Below, piece by piece: positions 5,826-13,892 of a stretch of 19,106 nucleotides of DNA. The position numbers and the translations under genes were made by a program. Under the pieces are notes generated by a model. It ran no database searches and was not told where the DNA came from. It saw nothing but the letters and a program-made list of their open reading frames with translations. This DNA is from Xanthobacteraceae bacterium (GTDB taxonomy: Bacteria; Pseudomonadota; Alphaproteobacteria; Rhizobiales; Xanthobacteraceae). The DNA is taken from NCBI GenBank assembly GCA_030043175.1, contig JASHYD010000136.1:1-19106 (forward strand), given 5' to 3'. The first letter of the stretch is position 1. Each line of letters starts with the position of its first letter.

Positions 5826-7898
5826 ATGGCCAAGAAGCGCGTCGCTGGCCGTAAAGAACCGAAGCGCCGACAAGAGAAAGCTCTGAGCAGGCGAGATTTC
5901 TTCAACACCGGTGCGGGAGTGGGGGTCACCGTTCTATCGAGCAAAAGCGCAATTGCCCAACAAGCCTCGTCCGCCACGCAAGGCATCGTCTGGAATTATG
6001 AAGCCGATGTGGTCGTCCTTGGGTCGGGATGCGTGGGGCTGCATGCCGCCGTCCGGGCAAGGGACCTCGGCGCATCCGTTCTTGTTATCGAGCAGAACTT
6101 TGATGTCGGGGGCAAGCTGGTGCACAGCGGCGGCTGGACATCGCTCGGCGGCGGCGACCCGATACAGGAAAGGGACCGGGCCGGAGCAGACCCCGATGGC
6201 CTGGGGTTGCGGCCTCCCCTCGTCAAGTCGGCAGATCTCGAGGATGACCCCGACCGGCTGTTCAGGGACATGACCGACTGGTCGGTCGTCGACGCGAGCG
6301 GCGTCGCGAGGTACCGCTACAACGACCGCGAGCTTCACCGCGCCTGGGCCGACAATGCTCCCAAGACCAGGCGATTCATGATGGACAACTACGTCCGTTT
6401 CGCGCGGATCGACGGCACCCATCAGGGCGGCGGGATGTCCCGCGCCCGAGCCGCCCGGGCCATGATGAGGCTCGCGGACAAGACCGATATCAAGCAGGGG
6501 ACGATCTCGCCGCAAGACAGAGGAGATCTCGCCGCCGAACGGCATTCGCCCTTCAATCCCATGCGCACCATTCCGGGTGGCACGGGAGAAGCGGTTGGTG
6601 CGCCAGGGTGGGTGTGGGGCGGGTTCGCCGTCGCAAGGTCACTGGAGTTCAGCGCCCGGGAGAAGGGCGTCCGGTTCATGCTCAACCGCCATATGGATGA
6701 GATCGTCCGCGAGCAGCCGTTCTCAGGCAGGGTGCTCGGCGTCAAGGCTAGCTACACGCCAAGAATGCATCCCGAGACCGGCGCGCGGCTGGAAAGCTTC
6801 TGGCAGAACGGCAATCTCGACGAGCGCGCCGAGACGATCCATATCCGGGCCAGAAAGGCCGTCATCGTCGCCACCGGCGGCATGCACGGCAACGTGCACC
6901 TGCGCACCATGATTGATCCGAGGATGGTCGAGCCGTCAATCGAGTATGGGCCGAGCTCCCTGATCGGGCCCCTCAATATGGATGGCAGCGGCATCGTCGC
7001 CAGCATGAGAATAGGCGCCAACCTCGCGGGGATGATGCAGAATTACCAGCATTCGTTGGCCTCCCCGACAATCAGCAGCGTGCTCGGCACCAGGGATGCG
7101 GTAGCCAGCATCTTCCCCGGACACCCCGCGTTCCTGTTCGCACGCGCCAAGGGCATCCCGATCGGCGCCGCCGGATGGGAACACGCGATTGCCGTCAACC
7201 AGGTGGGGCGGCGATTCTACAACGAGAGGACCATCGCGGACACCTCCAGTGATGCCAAGTATCCGGCGGGGACCGACGGATCCCGCAATCCGTTCGTGCC
7301 GCTGGATTGGCGCAACGCCAGTCCCGCACAAGTCAGGGCGCAATATAAGAGGTCAGCGGCTGCGGACGCGGCGCTCGCAATGAACGAGGGCTCGCAGGGT
7401 CCCGACTACGCCTGTGGACCGGTTTGGGCCATTTTTGATGCGGCCGCCGTGCAACGCGGGGGCTGGAGGATTCGGTATCCTTATATTGCGGACCCACCCG
7501 ACGGGTATTTCCATAAGGCCGATACGCTCCCTGAGCTGGCCAAGAAAGTCATGGGACATCCGTATCAGAAGATGCCGCTAAAGTACCTGGAGGAGACGGT
7601 TGCAAGATACAATGCGTTTGCGGACAAAGGCGTGGACGAAGATTTCGAGAAGCCGGTCTTGCATCGAATCGACACGCCGCCCTTCTACGCGGCTTGCGCG
7701 AGCATCCGGGTGTTGGATTCCTATGGCGGCCTTCGGATCAACGGCAAGGCCCAGGTCCTCGATACTGCGGGCAAGGTCATAGCCGGGCTCTATGCAGGCG
7801 GCGAGGCAAGCGGCGGCGGTTCGCAGCATGGCATCGGCAGGGCCTCCGTGCACGGTTACATCGCCGGGACGAATGCGGCCCAGGAGCAATCGGCGTGA
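5826..7898 (+). CDS. Tat-exported FAD-dependent oxidoreductase (FAD_binding_2, fumarate reductase/ketosteroid dehydrogenase-like)
   Basis: 690 residues. SRRDFF at 21-26 is a twin-arginine motif, followed by a mild hydrophobic stretch and a plausible cleavage near AIAQQA (about residue 42), so the folded flavoprotein is probably exported to the periplasm. The FAD-binding Rossmann motif is G66-S-G-C-V-G71, with VLVIEQ ending the second strand. The C-terminal flavin domain has GGLRINGKAQVLD and YAGGEASGGGSQHG. The architecture is that of the fumarate reductase/urocanate reductase/3-ketosteroid dehydrogenase superfamily, and the substrate cannot be told. No CxxCH or CxxxC haem motif is present, unlike fused flavocytochromes c, so an external electron partner is needed. 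The cytochrome encoded upstream is the obvious candidate. AGGGAGGA (5814-5821) supports the start. The stop is followed by 114 bp in which I see nothing. Confidence 0.85.
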   Translation: MAKKRVAGRKEPKRRQEKALSRRDFFNTGAGVGVTVLSSKSAIAQQASSATQGIVWNYEADVVVLGSGCVGLHAAVRARDLGASVLVIEQNFDVGGKLVHSGGWTSLGGGDPIQERDRAGADPDGLGLRPPLVKSADLEDDPDRLFRDMTDWSVVDASGVARYRYNDRELHRAWADNAPKTRRFMMDNYVRFARIDGTHQGGGMSRARAARAMMRLADKTDIKQGTISPQDRGDLAAERHSPFNPMRTIPGGTGEAVGAPGWVWGGFAVARSLEFSAREKGVRFMLNRHMDEIVREQPFSGRVLGVKASYTPRMHPETGARLESFWQNGNLDERAETIHIRARKAVIVATGGMHGNVHLRTMIDPRMVEPSIEYGPSSLIGPLNMDGSGIVASMRIGANLAGMMQNYQHSLASPTISSVLGTRDAVASIFPGHPAFLFARAKGIPIGAAGWEHAIAVNQVGRRFYNERTIADTSSDAKYPAGTDGSRNPFVPLDWRNASPAQVRAQYKRSAAADAALAMNEGSQGPDYACGPVWAIFDAAAVQRGGWRIRYPYIADPPDGYFHKADTLPELAKKVMGHPYQKMPLKYLEETVARYNAFADKGVDEDFEKPVLHRIDTPPFYAACASIRVLDSYGGLRINGKAQVLDTAGKVIAGLYAGGEASGGGSQHGIGRASVHGYIAGTNAAQEQSA

Positions 7899-8012
7899 GG
7901 GTAGATAACAGCGACACAAGGCGCCAGGTCTGAATAATCCGCCGGATGTTCGAACCAAGCCAACACCGCTCACGATCTGTTGTTCCGACGTTTTAAGGCT
8001 CACGGTGACAGC

Positions 8013-8958
8013 ATGGCGGCAAAGCCGGTCAGCGCGCACCATCGGCGCACCTGCGCTGTCGAGGTCTCTCCCGGCGAAGTCGCTGTTGGGACGGAGCTGA
8101 CCGTTGCGGTCGCGGTGTCGTGCGCTTACGGATGTGACCTGCGAGGACAGAGGGTTTCGATCCAAGATCGCGACGGCGCCGAGCTCGCGAGCTCCGAACT
8201 GACGGAGGTCGAGGGCGAGACTTACGTTACCAGCCCGTTCGTATTGGCAGCCCCACGCGAAGTTGGCGAGCATACGTGGCGGGCGATCCTCGCTGGTCAC
8301 GCGAGCGACGGCGTCCTGCACGCACCGACCTTGACGGCGTTCTCCTTTGCGACCAAGGCTCACGCGGCCAGCGTGAATGTTTGGGGCTTGCCGTCCGCCA
8401 TCGCGGCAGGCGAAGGTTTTACGCTCAAAATCGGCGTCAAATGCTCGGCCGGTTGCAATTTGGCCGGCCGGGCACTCAGCATTTTCGACCACGAAGGCAG
8501 GCAAGTTGGCGACGGATGGCTGCTCGAGGAGGGGTGGCCAGGCACGAGCGCCCTCTATTTTGCCGAGGTAGGAGGTAGAAGCGAAAGCCCCGCTCACCAC
8601 CGGTGCCTATGTGTGGCTGGTCAAGGCTCCCGGCTCACCTTTCCCGCCTGCCCATGCGGCCGGCACGTGCGCGCTGACAATCAAGGTCGTCGGCCCTCCC
8701 GACTGTGAGTTGACCGTGGCGGCATTCGATCGCGCAACGCAGCTGCCGATAAAGGGCGCGCACATCCTTCTGCATCCCTACAGGACTAGCACCGACGAGA
8801 CTGGGGTAGCGAAGGTCAGAGTCATTCGAGGCAGATACAAACTCCACGTTTCCGGCTTCAACTACATGCCTTGCGAGAGCACCATTGATATCGAGCGCGA
8901 CGTCGCGACTCGCGTTGAGCTTGCGCTGGAACCGGAAGGACGTGAAGATTATCGCTGA
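8013..8958 (+). pseudogene. Broken gene: tandem Ig-like CxxGC repeats plus carboxypeptidase-regulatory-like domain, frameshifted by a 7-bp duplication
   Basis: The frame from ATG 8013 gives two similar beta-rich repeats: one around VAVSCAYGCDLRGQRVSIQD and one around IGVKCSAGCNLAGRALSIFD. Each has the pattern CxxGC(D/N)L followed by xxRxxSIxDxxG. At 8565-8578 the 7-bp unit GAGGTAG is present twice in tandem. Removing one copy joins ALYFAEV to EAKAPLTTGAYVWLVKAP and continues without a stop to 8958. The restored protein would have about 312 residues, ending in a regulatory-like domain (LPIKGAHILLHPYR ... GRYKLHVSGFNY). As it stands, the first frame runs into unrelated residues and stops at 8708. 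There is no signal peptide. The family is unrecognised. The third domain recalls the first domain of the upstream cytochrome protein. ATG 8013 has only a weak GGTGA ribosome site. Confidence 0.75.
8565..8578. repeat. Perfect 7-bp tandem duplication causing a frameshift
   Basis: GAGGTAG at 8565-8571 is repeated exactly at 8572-8578. Because 7 is not a multiple of 3, the extra copy shifts the frame by +1. With one copy deleted the two open frames on either side fuse into one continuous coding sequence. Confidence 0.9.
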
Positions 8959-9026
8959 TCGATCGCTTCGGCCAATCCGAGGGAGTTCAAGAATGTCATA
9001 AAGCGGATTGGGGGCGGCGCAAGGAC

Positions 9027-9052
9027 GTGGCGACCCCGGTCCCTGTCGCCAC
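9027..9052. terminator. Hairpin downstream of the broken gene
   Basis: GTGGCGAC (9027-9034) and GTCGCCAC (9045-9052) form perfect 8-bp arms around a 10-base loop, 68 bp after the stop at 8958. No T-run follows, so it may be a Rho-dependent or imperfect terminator. The rest of 8959-9332 holds no convincing gene; an open plus-strand frame across it is the antisense shadow of the SET gene. Confidence 0.35.
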
Positions 9053-9332
9053 CCAGCCCGCGGATCAGGAGGGTCCCGGCAGGTTTCTTGCCAATCCGAT
9101 CAGTGCCTCCCGCGCTCGAAAACCGGGCGGCCGCAAAAGTCGCCCCTACCGGTTGCAGATGTTTGATTCGCTGCTGTCAAACCGGGCTTCGGTGACGAAG
9201 CTTGGCTTGGCAATCCGTCCCGGCGGTGCCACTTGCCGGGCTTTGGCCGGCAATCTTGGTAATCCGTGGCCGATGGTCAGGAAGTCACCCGCGGTCAACC
9301 GGGTCATGAAACAGGCAGGTCAAGCCAACGGG

Positions 9333-9776
9333 TTATTTCGAACGGGCCGACGTTCTCCTTGGTTTAGCCCGGCGCGCCGCCGCCCTCATGCGGCAACCGG
9401 CGCAGCGACAGCCGCCATTCCTGATGAAGTAATCGTAATATTCCTTGCCGTAATTGTAGGTTATTTCCTCCCCGGGCGAGATCGAGCGCAATGCCACGAA
9501 CACGATCTTTCCCTTGCGCACGACCGGCTTCGCATTTGGCCAGCAGGAATGGTTCATGTAACGCGCCACATTCCAGCGCGGGGAGCCGTCGATCGTCCAT
9601 CTGCTGTTGAGTTCGAACATGTATCTTGCGCCTTGCCGCTCGCGTCGCTCGGCTTCCTCAACCGCAATGCGGGGGCCGCGATAGGTCGCGATGTAGGCGG
9701 CCCGTCCGATGACCTTCGTGGCGAACAGGCCAAGGCCGGTCGTCGACCGGCCGACGCGGAAAAAACGTGAGGACAT
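9333..9776 (-). CDS. SET domain-containing protein (putative lysine methyltransferase)
   Basis: 147 residues, almost entirely one compact SET domain. GLGLFA lies at 14-19 (SAM-binding N-SET motif). YMNHSCWPNA at 73-82 contains the NHSCxPN signature that forms the SET pseudoknot, and PGEEITYNYG at 101-110 holds the catalytic Tyr region. A short Cys-rich tail, C123-x-C125-x2-C128, is a post-SET-like zinc site, followed by a basic Arg/Lys-rich C-terminus. SET enzymes methylate protein lysines using S-adenosylmethionine. Bacterial members are often of unknown target. It lies on the minus strand, 31 bp downstream of the oxidoreductase gene in the same direction, so co-transcription is possible. 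No clear ribosome site is seen before ATG 9776. Confidence 0.9.
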   Translation of the reverse strand: MSSRFFRVGRSTTGLGLFATKVIGRAAYIATYRGPRIAVEEAERRERQGARYMFELNSRWTIDGSPRWNVARYMNHSCWPNAKPVVRKGKIVFVALRSISPGEEITYNYGKEYYDYFIRNGGCRCAGCRMRAAARRAKPRRTSARSK

Positions 9777-9807
9777 GATCTGCGATTAGCCGCAAATTAC
9801 CTTGATG

Positions 9808-11409
9808 TCATCCGCAATCCTTAAGTTTTGCCAGGTCTGTGATCACCGCCTGCGCCGCGTTGTGTCCCGGCGCACCCGTCACCCCGCCGCCGGGATGGGC
9901 GCCCGATCCGCACAGGTAGAGTCCGGGGATCGGCATGCGGTAATGGGCGTAGCCCAGCATCGGGCGCGCTGAAAAGAGCTGGTCGGGCGTGAGCGCGCCG
10001 TGGAAGATATCGCCGTCGGGCAGGCTGAAAATGCGCTGCAGATCGAGCGGCGACAGGCTCCGCCGGGCAATCACACTAGCCTTGAAGCCCGGCGCGTAGG
10101 CTTCCATCGTATCGATCATCAGGTCGGCGACGGTCTCGCGGTGCTCCTCCCAGGACGAGCCGTCAGGCAATTGCGGCGCAACGTGTTGGCAAAACAGGCT
10201 CGCGACATGGGTGCCGGGCGGGGCGAGGCTGTCGTCGAGAGTCGAGGGGATCACCATTTCTATAATCGGTGCCCGGCTCCACCCATGGCGGACGCAATCG
10301 CGATAGGCCTGGTCCATGTAGGATAGGCTGGGGGCGAGGATGATGCCGGCGGTGAGGTGGTCGCCCGCGGCGGGCAGCGCGGAAAATTCCGGTCGCTTCG
10401 ACAACGCCACATTCATGCGGAACGTGCCGGAGCCGGTCTTCCACCTGTTCATGCGGGCCGCCATCGCGGACGGAACCGCCTCGCGTGGCACCAGGATTTG
10501 GAAAAGCCGCTGCGGATCGACGTTGGCGATGACCGCACGCGCCCGGACGGGCGTGCCGTCATGAAGCACAATGCCGCTGGCGCGACCACGCTCGACGAGG
10601 ACCTCGCGTACAGCCGCACCCACATCGATGCGCACGCCATGCCGGCCGGCAGCGCTCGCCATCGCCTGCGTGATTGCCCCCATGCCGCCGATCGCGTGAC
10701 CCCATGCGCCCGGCTTGGCGTTCGCTTCGCCGAAGACGTGATGGAGGAGCACATAGGCAGAACCCGGCGTGTAAGGGCTTGCCAGATTCCCCACCACCGC
10801 ATCAAAGCCGAGCACGGCCTTGATGGGATCGGACTCGAACCACTCCTCGAGCATATCGCCGGCCGATTTGCGCAACATCTGGAAGATCGCGCCGAGGCCG
10901 TCGGCCTGCCACAGCCGCTTGCCGATGACGGCGAGCTTGCCAAGTTCCCGCGCCGCATCGCGCAAGCTCCCCAGCGCGAGGTTGGGCGGCGCCTTGAGCA
11001 CGAGGCTTCGCAGCACGCCGGCGACGCGGCCGATCTCGGCCTGGTAGGCGGCGTAGCGTGCCGCATCGCGGGTGCTGAATTTGGCAATTTCGCTCTCGGT
11101 GCGGCCCTCCCCGGTGATGAGGTAGCGTCCATCGGGCAGCGGCAGGAAATTCTGCGCCCGGCGCAGCACAATACGCAGGCCATGTTCATTCAGCTTGAGG
11201 TCGCGGATGATCTTGGGCTGCAGCAGGCCGACCGTGTAGGCGGCAGCCGAGTTGCGGAAACCCGGATAGAATTCCTCCGTCACACAGGCCCCGCCGACCA
11301 CACCGCGCCGTTCGAAGACACGCACGCGCAGGCCCGCCATGCCGAGATAGGCCGCGCAGGTGAGCCCGTTGTGACCGGCTCCTATGATGATGGCGTCGAG
11401 GTCGGGCAT
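9808..11409 (-). CDS. FAD-dependent oxidoreductase, PYROXD2/phytoene desaturase-like
   Basis: 533 residues. The N-terminus has the dinucleotide-binding motif G10-A-G-H-N-G15 in AIIIGAGHNGLTCAAYL, followed by VFERRGVVGGACVTEEFYPGF, which is typical of the amine oxidase/phytoene dehydrogenase superfamily and of the PYROXD2 branch in particular. The C-terminus carries GLYLCGSGAHPGGGVTGAPGHNAA, the flavin-closing motif. Length matches the family (about 530-580). No signal peptide or membrane helix is obvious. Bacterial PYROXD2-like proteins have no agreed substrate, so a redox reaction on a lipid or polyene-like compound is only a family-level guess. The ATG at 11409 puts the Rossmann motif at the usual distance from the start, but no Shine-Dalgarno is visible. 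It is divergent from the amidohydrolase gene at 11545. Confidence 0.88.
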   Translation of the reverse strand: MPDLDAIIIGAGHNGLTCAAYLGMAGLRVRVFERRGVVGGACVTEEFYPGFRNSAAAYTVGLLQPKIIRDLKLNEHGLRIVLRRAQNFLPLPDGRYLITGEGRTESEIAKFSTRDAARYAAYQAEIGRVAGVLRSLVLKAPPNLALGSLRDAARELGKLAVIGKRLWQADGLGAIFQMLRKSAGDMLEEWFESDPIKAVLGFDAVVGNLASPYTPGSAYVLLHHVFGEANAKPGAWGHAIGGMGAITQAMASAAGRHGVRIDVGAAVREVLVERGRASGIVLHDGTPVRARAVIANVDPQRLFQILVPREAVPSAMAARMNRWKTGSGTFRMNVALSKRPEFSALPAAGDHLTAGIILAPSLSYMDQAYRDCVRHGWSRAPIIEMVIPSTLDDSLAPPGTHVASLFCQHVAPQLPDGSSWEEHRETVADLMIDTMEAYAPGFKASVIARRSLSPLDLQRIFSLPDGDIFHGALTPDQLFSARPMLGYAHYRMPIPGLYLCGSGAHPGGGVTGAPGHNAAQAVITDLAKLKDCG

Positions 11410-11487
11410 GGCGTTCGTGTGTCAGGGGGAAATTGGGGTAAAATGGTTACGGCTCCGGCGTTGAATCCCACCAGCTGGACTGGTTCA

Positions 11488-11508
11488 ATATGAATCAACT
11501 GATCATAT
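11488..11508. promoter_or_regulatory. Inverted repeat between divergent genes, candidate operator
   Basis: ATATGA (11488-11493), a 9-base spacer, and TCATAT (11503-11508) form a 21-bp interrupted palindrome in the 135-bp region between the oxidoreductase (starting at 11409, minus) and the amidohydrolase (starting at 11545, plus). The size and symmetry suit a dimeric regulator, but no regulator gene is nearby. Confidence 0.35.
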
Positions 11509-11544
11509 GTGCGCAGCGGTTCCACGAACAGGAAGGTACTCGCC

Positions 11545-13263
11545 ATGCACGACATCGTCATTCGCGGCGGCACGATCATCGATGGAACCGGCAAGCCGCC
11601 GTTTACCGCGGACTTGGCGATCGAAGGCGCGCGCATCGTGGGTGTGGGGGGCCGGCAGGGTCCCGCCCGCCGCGACATCGACGCCACCGGGCTCCTGGTG
11701 ACGCCAGGATGGGTGGACGCGCACACGCACTATGATGGACAAGCCATGTGGGATCCGCTGCTGGCGCCTTCGTGCTGGCACGGCGTCACAACGGCGATAT
11801 TCGGTAATTGCGGGGTCGGCTTCGCCCCGGTACGGCCGCAGCATCGGGCCGCCTTGATGGAGCTGATGGAAGGCGTCGAAGAAATTCCGGGCGTTGTCCT
11901 TGCCGACGGATTGACCTGGGATTGGGAGAGCTTCCCGGATTTTCTTGATGCGCTGGAGCGCCGGCCGCGCGCGATCGATATCGCGGCGCAGCTCGCGCAT
12001 CACCCGTTGCGGGTTTACGTCATGGGCGACCGCGCCATTCGGCTCGAAGCTGCCAATGCCGACGACATTGCCGAGATGCGCCGCCTGACGATCGGCGCCT
12101 TGCGTGCCGGCGCTTTCGGCTTCACCACCTCGCGCACCGACTCTCACAAGACGCCAGTCGGCGAGATGGTCCCGTCGCGCTATGCCGGAAGCGAGGAACT
12201 GCTCGGCATCGGTTCTGCGCTCGGCGCCGTCGGCTCCGGGGCTTTCGGCATGAACAGCGATTTCGACGATGAGACCGCCGAGCTCGCCTGGATCACGCAG
12301 CTCGCCCAGGAGACAGGGCGTCCGGTCTGGTTTCTACTGACGGATCGCTATGACGACCCGGGGCGGTGGCGGCGGCTGCTGACGGGGGCGCATGCCGCGC
12401 GGGCGCAAGGCGCGCACGTCACGGCACAGATCGCTGGCCGGCCGATCGGCGTCATGATGGGCATCGGTACCGCGCTCAATCCGTTTTCGATACGGCCGAG
12501 CTATCGCGAGGTCGACGGCCTCGGCATCGCCGAGCAGCGCCAGCGTCTGGCAGAGCCCGACCTGCGCCGGCGGATTCTGGCCGAGAAGCCTTCCGATGAG
12601 GAGGTGAGCCGGCTGGCACAGTTCCGCCAGCTGATCACGACCCGCTGGGACAGGTTTTTCGTTATGAGCGATCCGCCGGATTATGAACCGGACGGCGAAA
12701 TGAGCGTGGCGGCAATCGCGACCCGCGAAGGGCGCACGCCTGACGAGGTAGCCTATGACTACCTGACCGCGGCCGAGAAGCGGTTGTTATTTTTCCCGAT
12801 CGTGAACTATGTGCAAGGCAATCACGAGCCGATCCGCGAGATGCTGACCGACCCGGCGACCCTCCTGGGATTGAGCGACGGCGGCGCACACTGCGCCTCG
12901 ATCGTCGACGCCGGCGTACCGACCTTCATGCTCATGCACTGGGGCCGCGATCGCCGCCGCGGGCCCAGGCTGCCGCTCGAATTGCTGGTCAGGCGCCAGA
13001 CCAGCGAGACGGCCGCTTTCTTCGGCCTGTCCGATCGCGGGCGACTGGCGCCTGGCCTGCGAGCTGACGTCAACCTGATCGACTTCGACGGGTTGAAGCT
13101 TTACCAGCCGGAACTCGTGAACGATCTTCCGGCCGGCGGACGCCGCTTCGTGCAGCGGGTCGATGGATACCGGGCAACGCTTGTTGCGGGAATCCCCACT
13201 TTCGAGGACGGCGAGCACACCGGCGCGTTACCCGGTCGTCTCGTGCGCGCCGGTCGGGCCTAG
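11545..13263 (+). CDS. Amidohydrolase, N-acyl-D-amino-acid deacylase-like
   Basis: 572 residues of the metal-dependent amidohydrolase superfamily, closest by eye to D-aminoacylases (COG3653), which hydrolyse N-acyl-D-amino acids in the cytosol. The N-terminal strand MHDIVIRGGTIIDGTGKPPF and LVTPGWVDAHTHYDGQ give the metal ligands H60 and H62. TTAIFGNCGVGFAP contains Cys89, equivalent to the metal-binding Cys of D-aminoacylases. LSDGGAHC near the C-terminus provides the catalytic Asp. The usual Ser-His at the next ligand position is not obvious: the corresponding stretch reads WFLLTDRYDD. The exact substrate is therefore doubtful. GGAAGG (11531-11536) lies 8 bases before the ATG at 11545. No terminator follows directly. 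Confidence 0.85.
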   Translation: MHDIVIRGGTIIDGTGKPPFTADLAIEGARIVGVGGRQGPARRDIDATGLLVTPGWVDAHTHYDGQAMWDPLLAPSCWHGVTTAIFGNCGVGFAPVRPQHRAALMELMEGVEEIPGVVLADGLTWDWESFPDFLDALERRPRAIDIAAQLAHHPLRVYVMGDRAIRLEAANADDIAEMRRLTIGALRAGAFGFTTSRTDSHKTPVGEMVPSRYAGSEELLGIGSALGAVGSGAFGMNSDFDDETAELAWITQLAQETGRPVWFLLTDRYDDPGRWRRLLTGAHAARAQGAHVTAQIAGRPIGVMMGIGTALNPFSIRPSYREVDGLGIAEQRQRLAEPDLRRRILAEKPSDEEVSRLAQFRQLITTRWDRFFVMSDPPDYEPDGEMSVAAIATREGRTPDEVAYDYLTAAEKRLLFFPIVNYVQGNHEPIREMLTDPATLLGLSDGGAHCASIVDAGVPTFMLMHWGRDRRRGPRLPLELLVRRQTSETAAFFGLSDRGRLAPGLRADVNLIDFDGLKLYQPELVNDLPAGGRRFVQRVDGYRATLVAGIPTFEDGEHTGALPGRLVRAGRA

Positions 13264-13777
13264 AAAGGACCTCTCAGTCGGGATCACCTCGCGCCATCAG
13301 GCTGCCATACGGCAATCGCTCGAATTAAAGGCCATCCGGGAAGCCGACGAACAGCCCGCCAGATACCCACGACCTGAACAGCAGTGTTATTGCGGCGGCT
13401 CGATAGCGCCTTCGCGGCCTTCCTTAAGCGCCGCAAGCAAGGCAAGAAGCCCGATTCCCCGCGTTCAAGGCAAAGGCGCGATTCCACTCGGCTCGGTTGC
13501 GGGTTGGTGCTGGTCGCGTCAGTCAAGGACGGCTGCATCCGTATCGTCGGCGTGGGCCGACGGCAAATAGCTCCGGTTCCGTCGCCGCGCTTGCCCAAGG
13601 CGGCCCGGTTTGACGCACCTCAGGCCGTGGCGCGGCGAAATTCGGGGCGAGAGGTGTGGAAAAGCCCCGACCTTCGCGGGCATGAAGGGGTGGTGCGATC
13701 CGGTCGGGGCCGCGCGCGGCGGCCGGATGCAGTGCGACCGCGCGCAGCTTCACCTTAACACCGACCGGGGTTTTGGT

Positions 13778-13797
13778 TGTGTGAGTTACCTCACACA
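13778..13797. repeat. Perfect 8-bp-arm inverted repeat inside the TnpB remnant region
   Basis: TGTGTGAG (13778-13785), a 4-base loop TTAC, and CTCACACA (13790-13797) form a perfect hairpin. It lies in the stretch of the TnpB remnant where no protein similarity can be read. It could be an operator-like palindrome or a remnant of an inserted small element. Confidence 0.4.
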
Positions 13798-13861
13798 GCG
13801 CGGGTTACGATAATCAGTTCGGACATGGGGCGAACGCATCCGGCGCACCGGTGGGCTCGCC

Positions 13862-13892
13862 AGGCGACTGCCGCATGGCCGCCTCTTTTTTT
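13862..13892 (+). terminator. Probable Rho-independent terminator
   Basis: AGGCG (13862-13866) pairs with CGCCT (13880-13884), and inner GCC (13870-13872) pairs with GGC (13877-13879) around GCAT, leaving a 3-base bulge on the 5' side. Seven T follow directly (13886-13892). This is the only classic hairpin-plus-T-run I see in the window. It lies about 600 bp after the amidohydrolase stop, so what it terminates is unclear. Confidence 0.45.

Noticed and set aside
7940..7960. GTTCGAACC resembling a tRNA T-loop
   Set aside because: No acceptor, D-arm or anticodon stems can be folded around it; it is just a short palindrome.
9027..9770. 247-codon plus-strand open frame
   Set aside because: Its second half is antisense to the SET-domain gene and the first half has no recognisable content.
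10357..11493. 378-codon plus-strand open frame
   Set aside because: It lies antisense to the PYROXD2-like gene; it results from high GC and has no motif.
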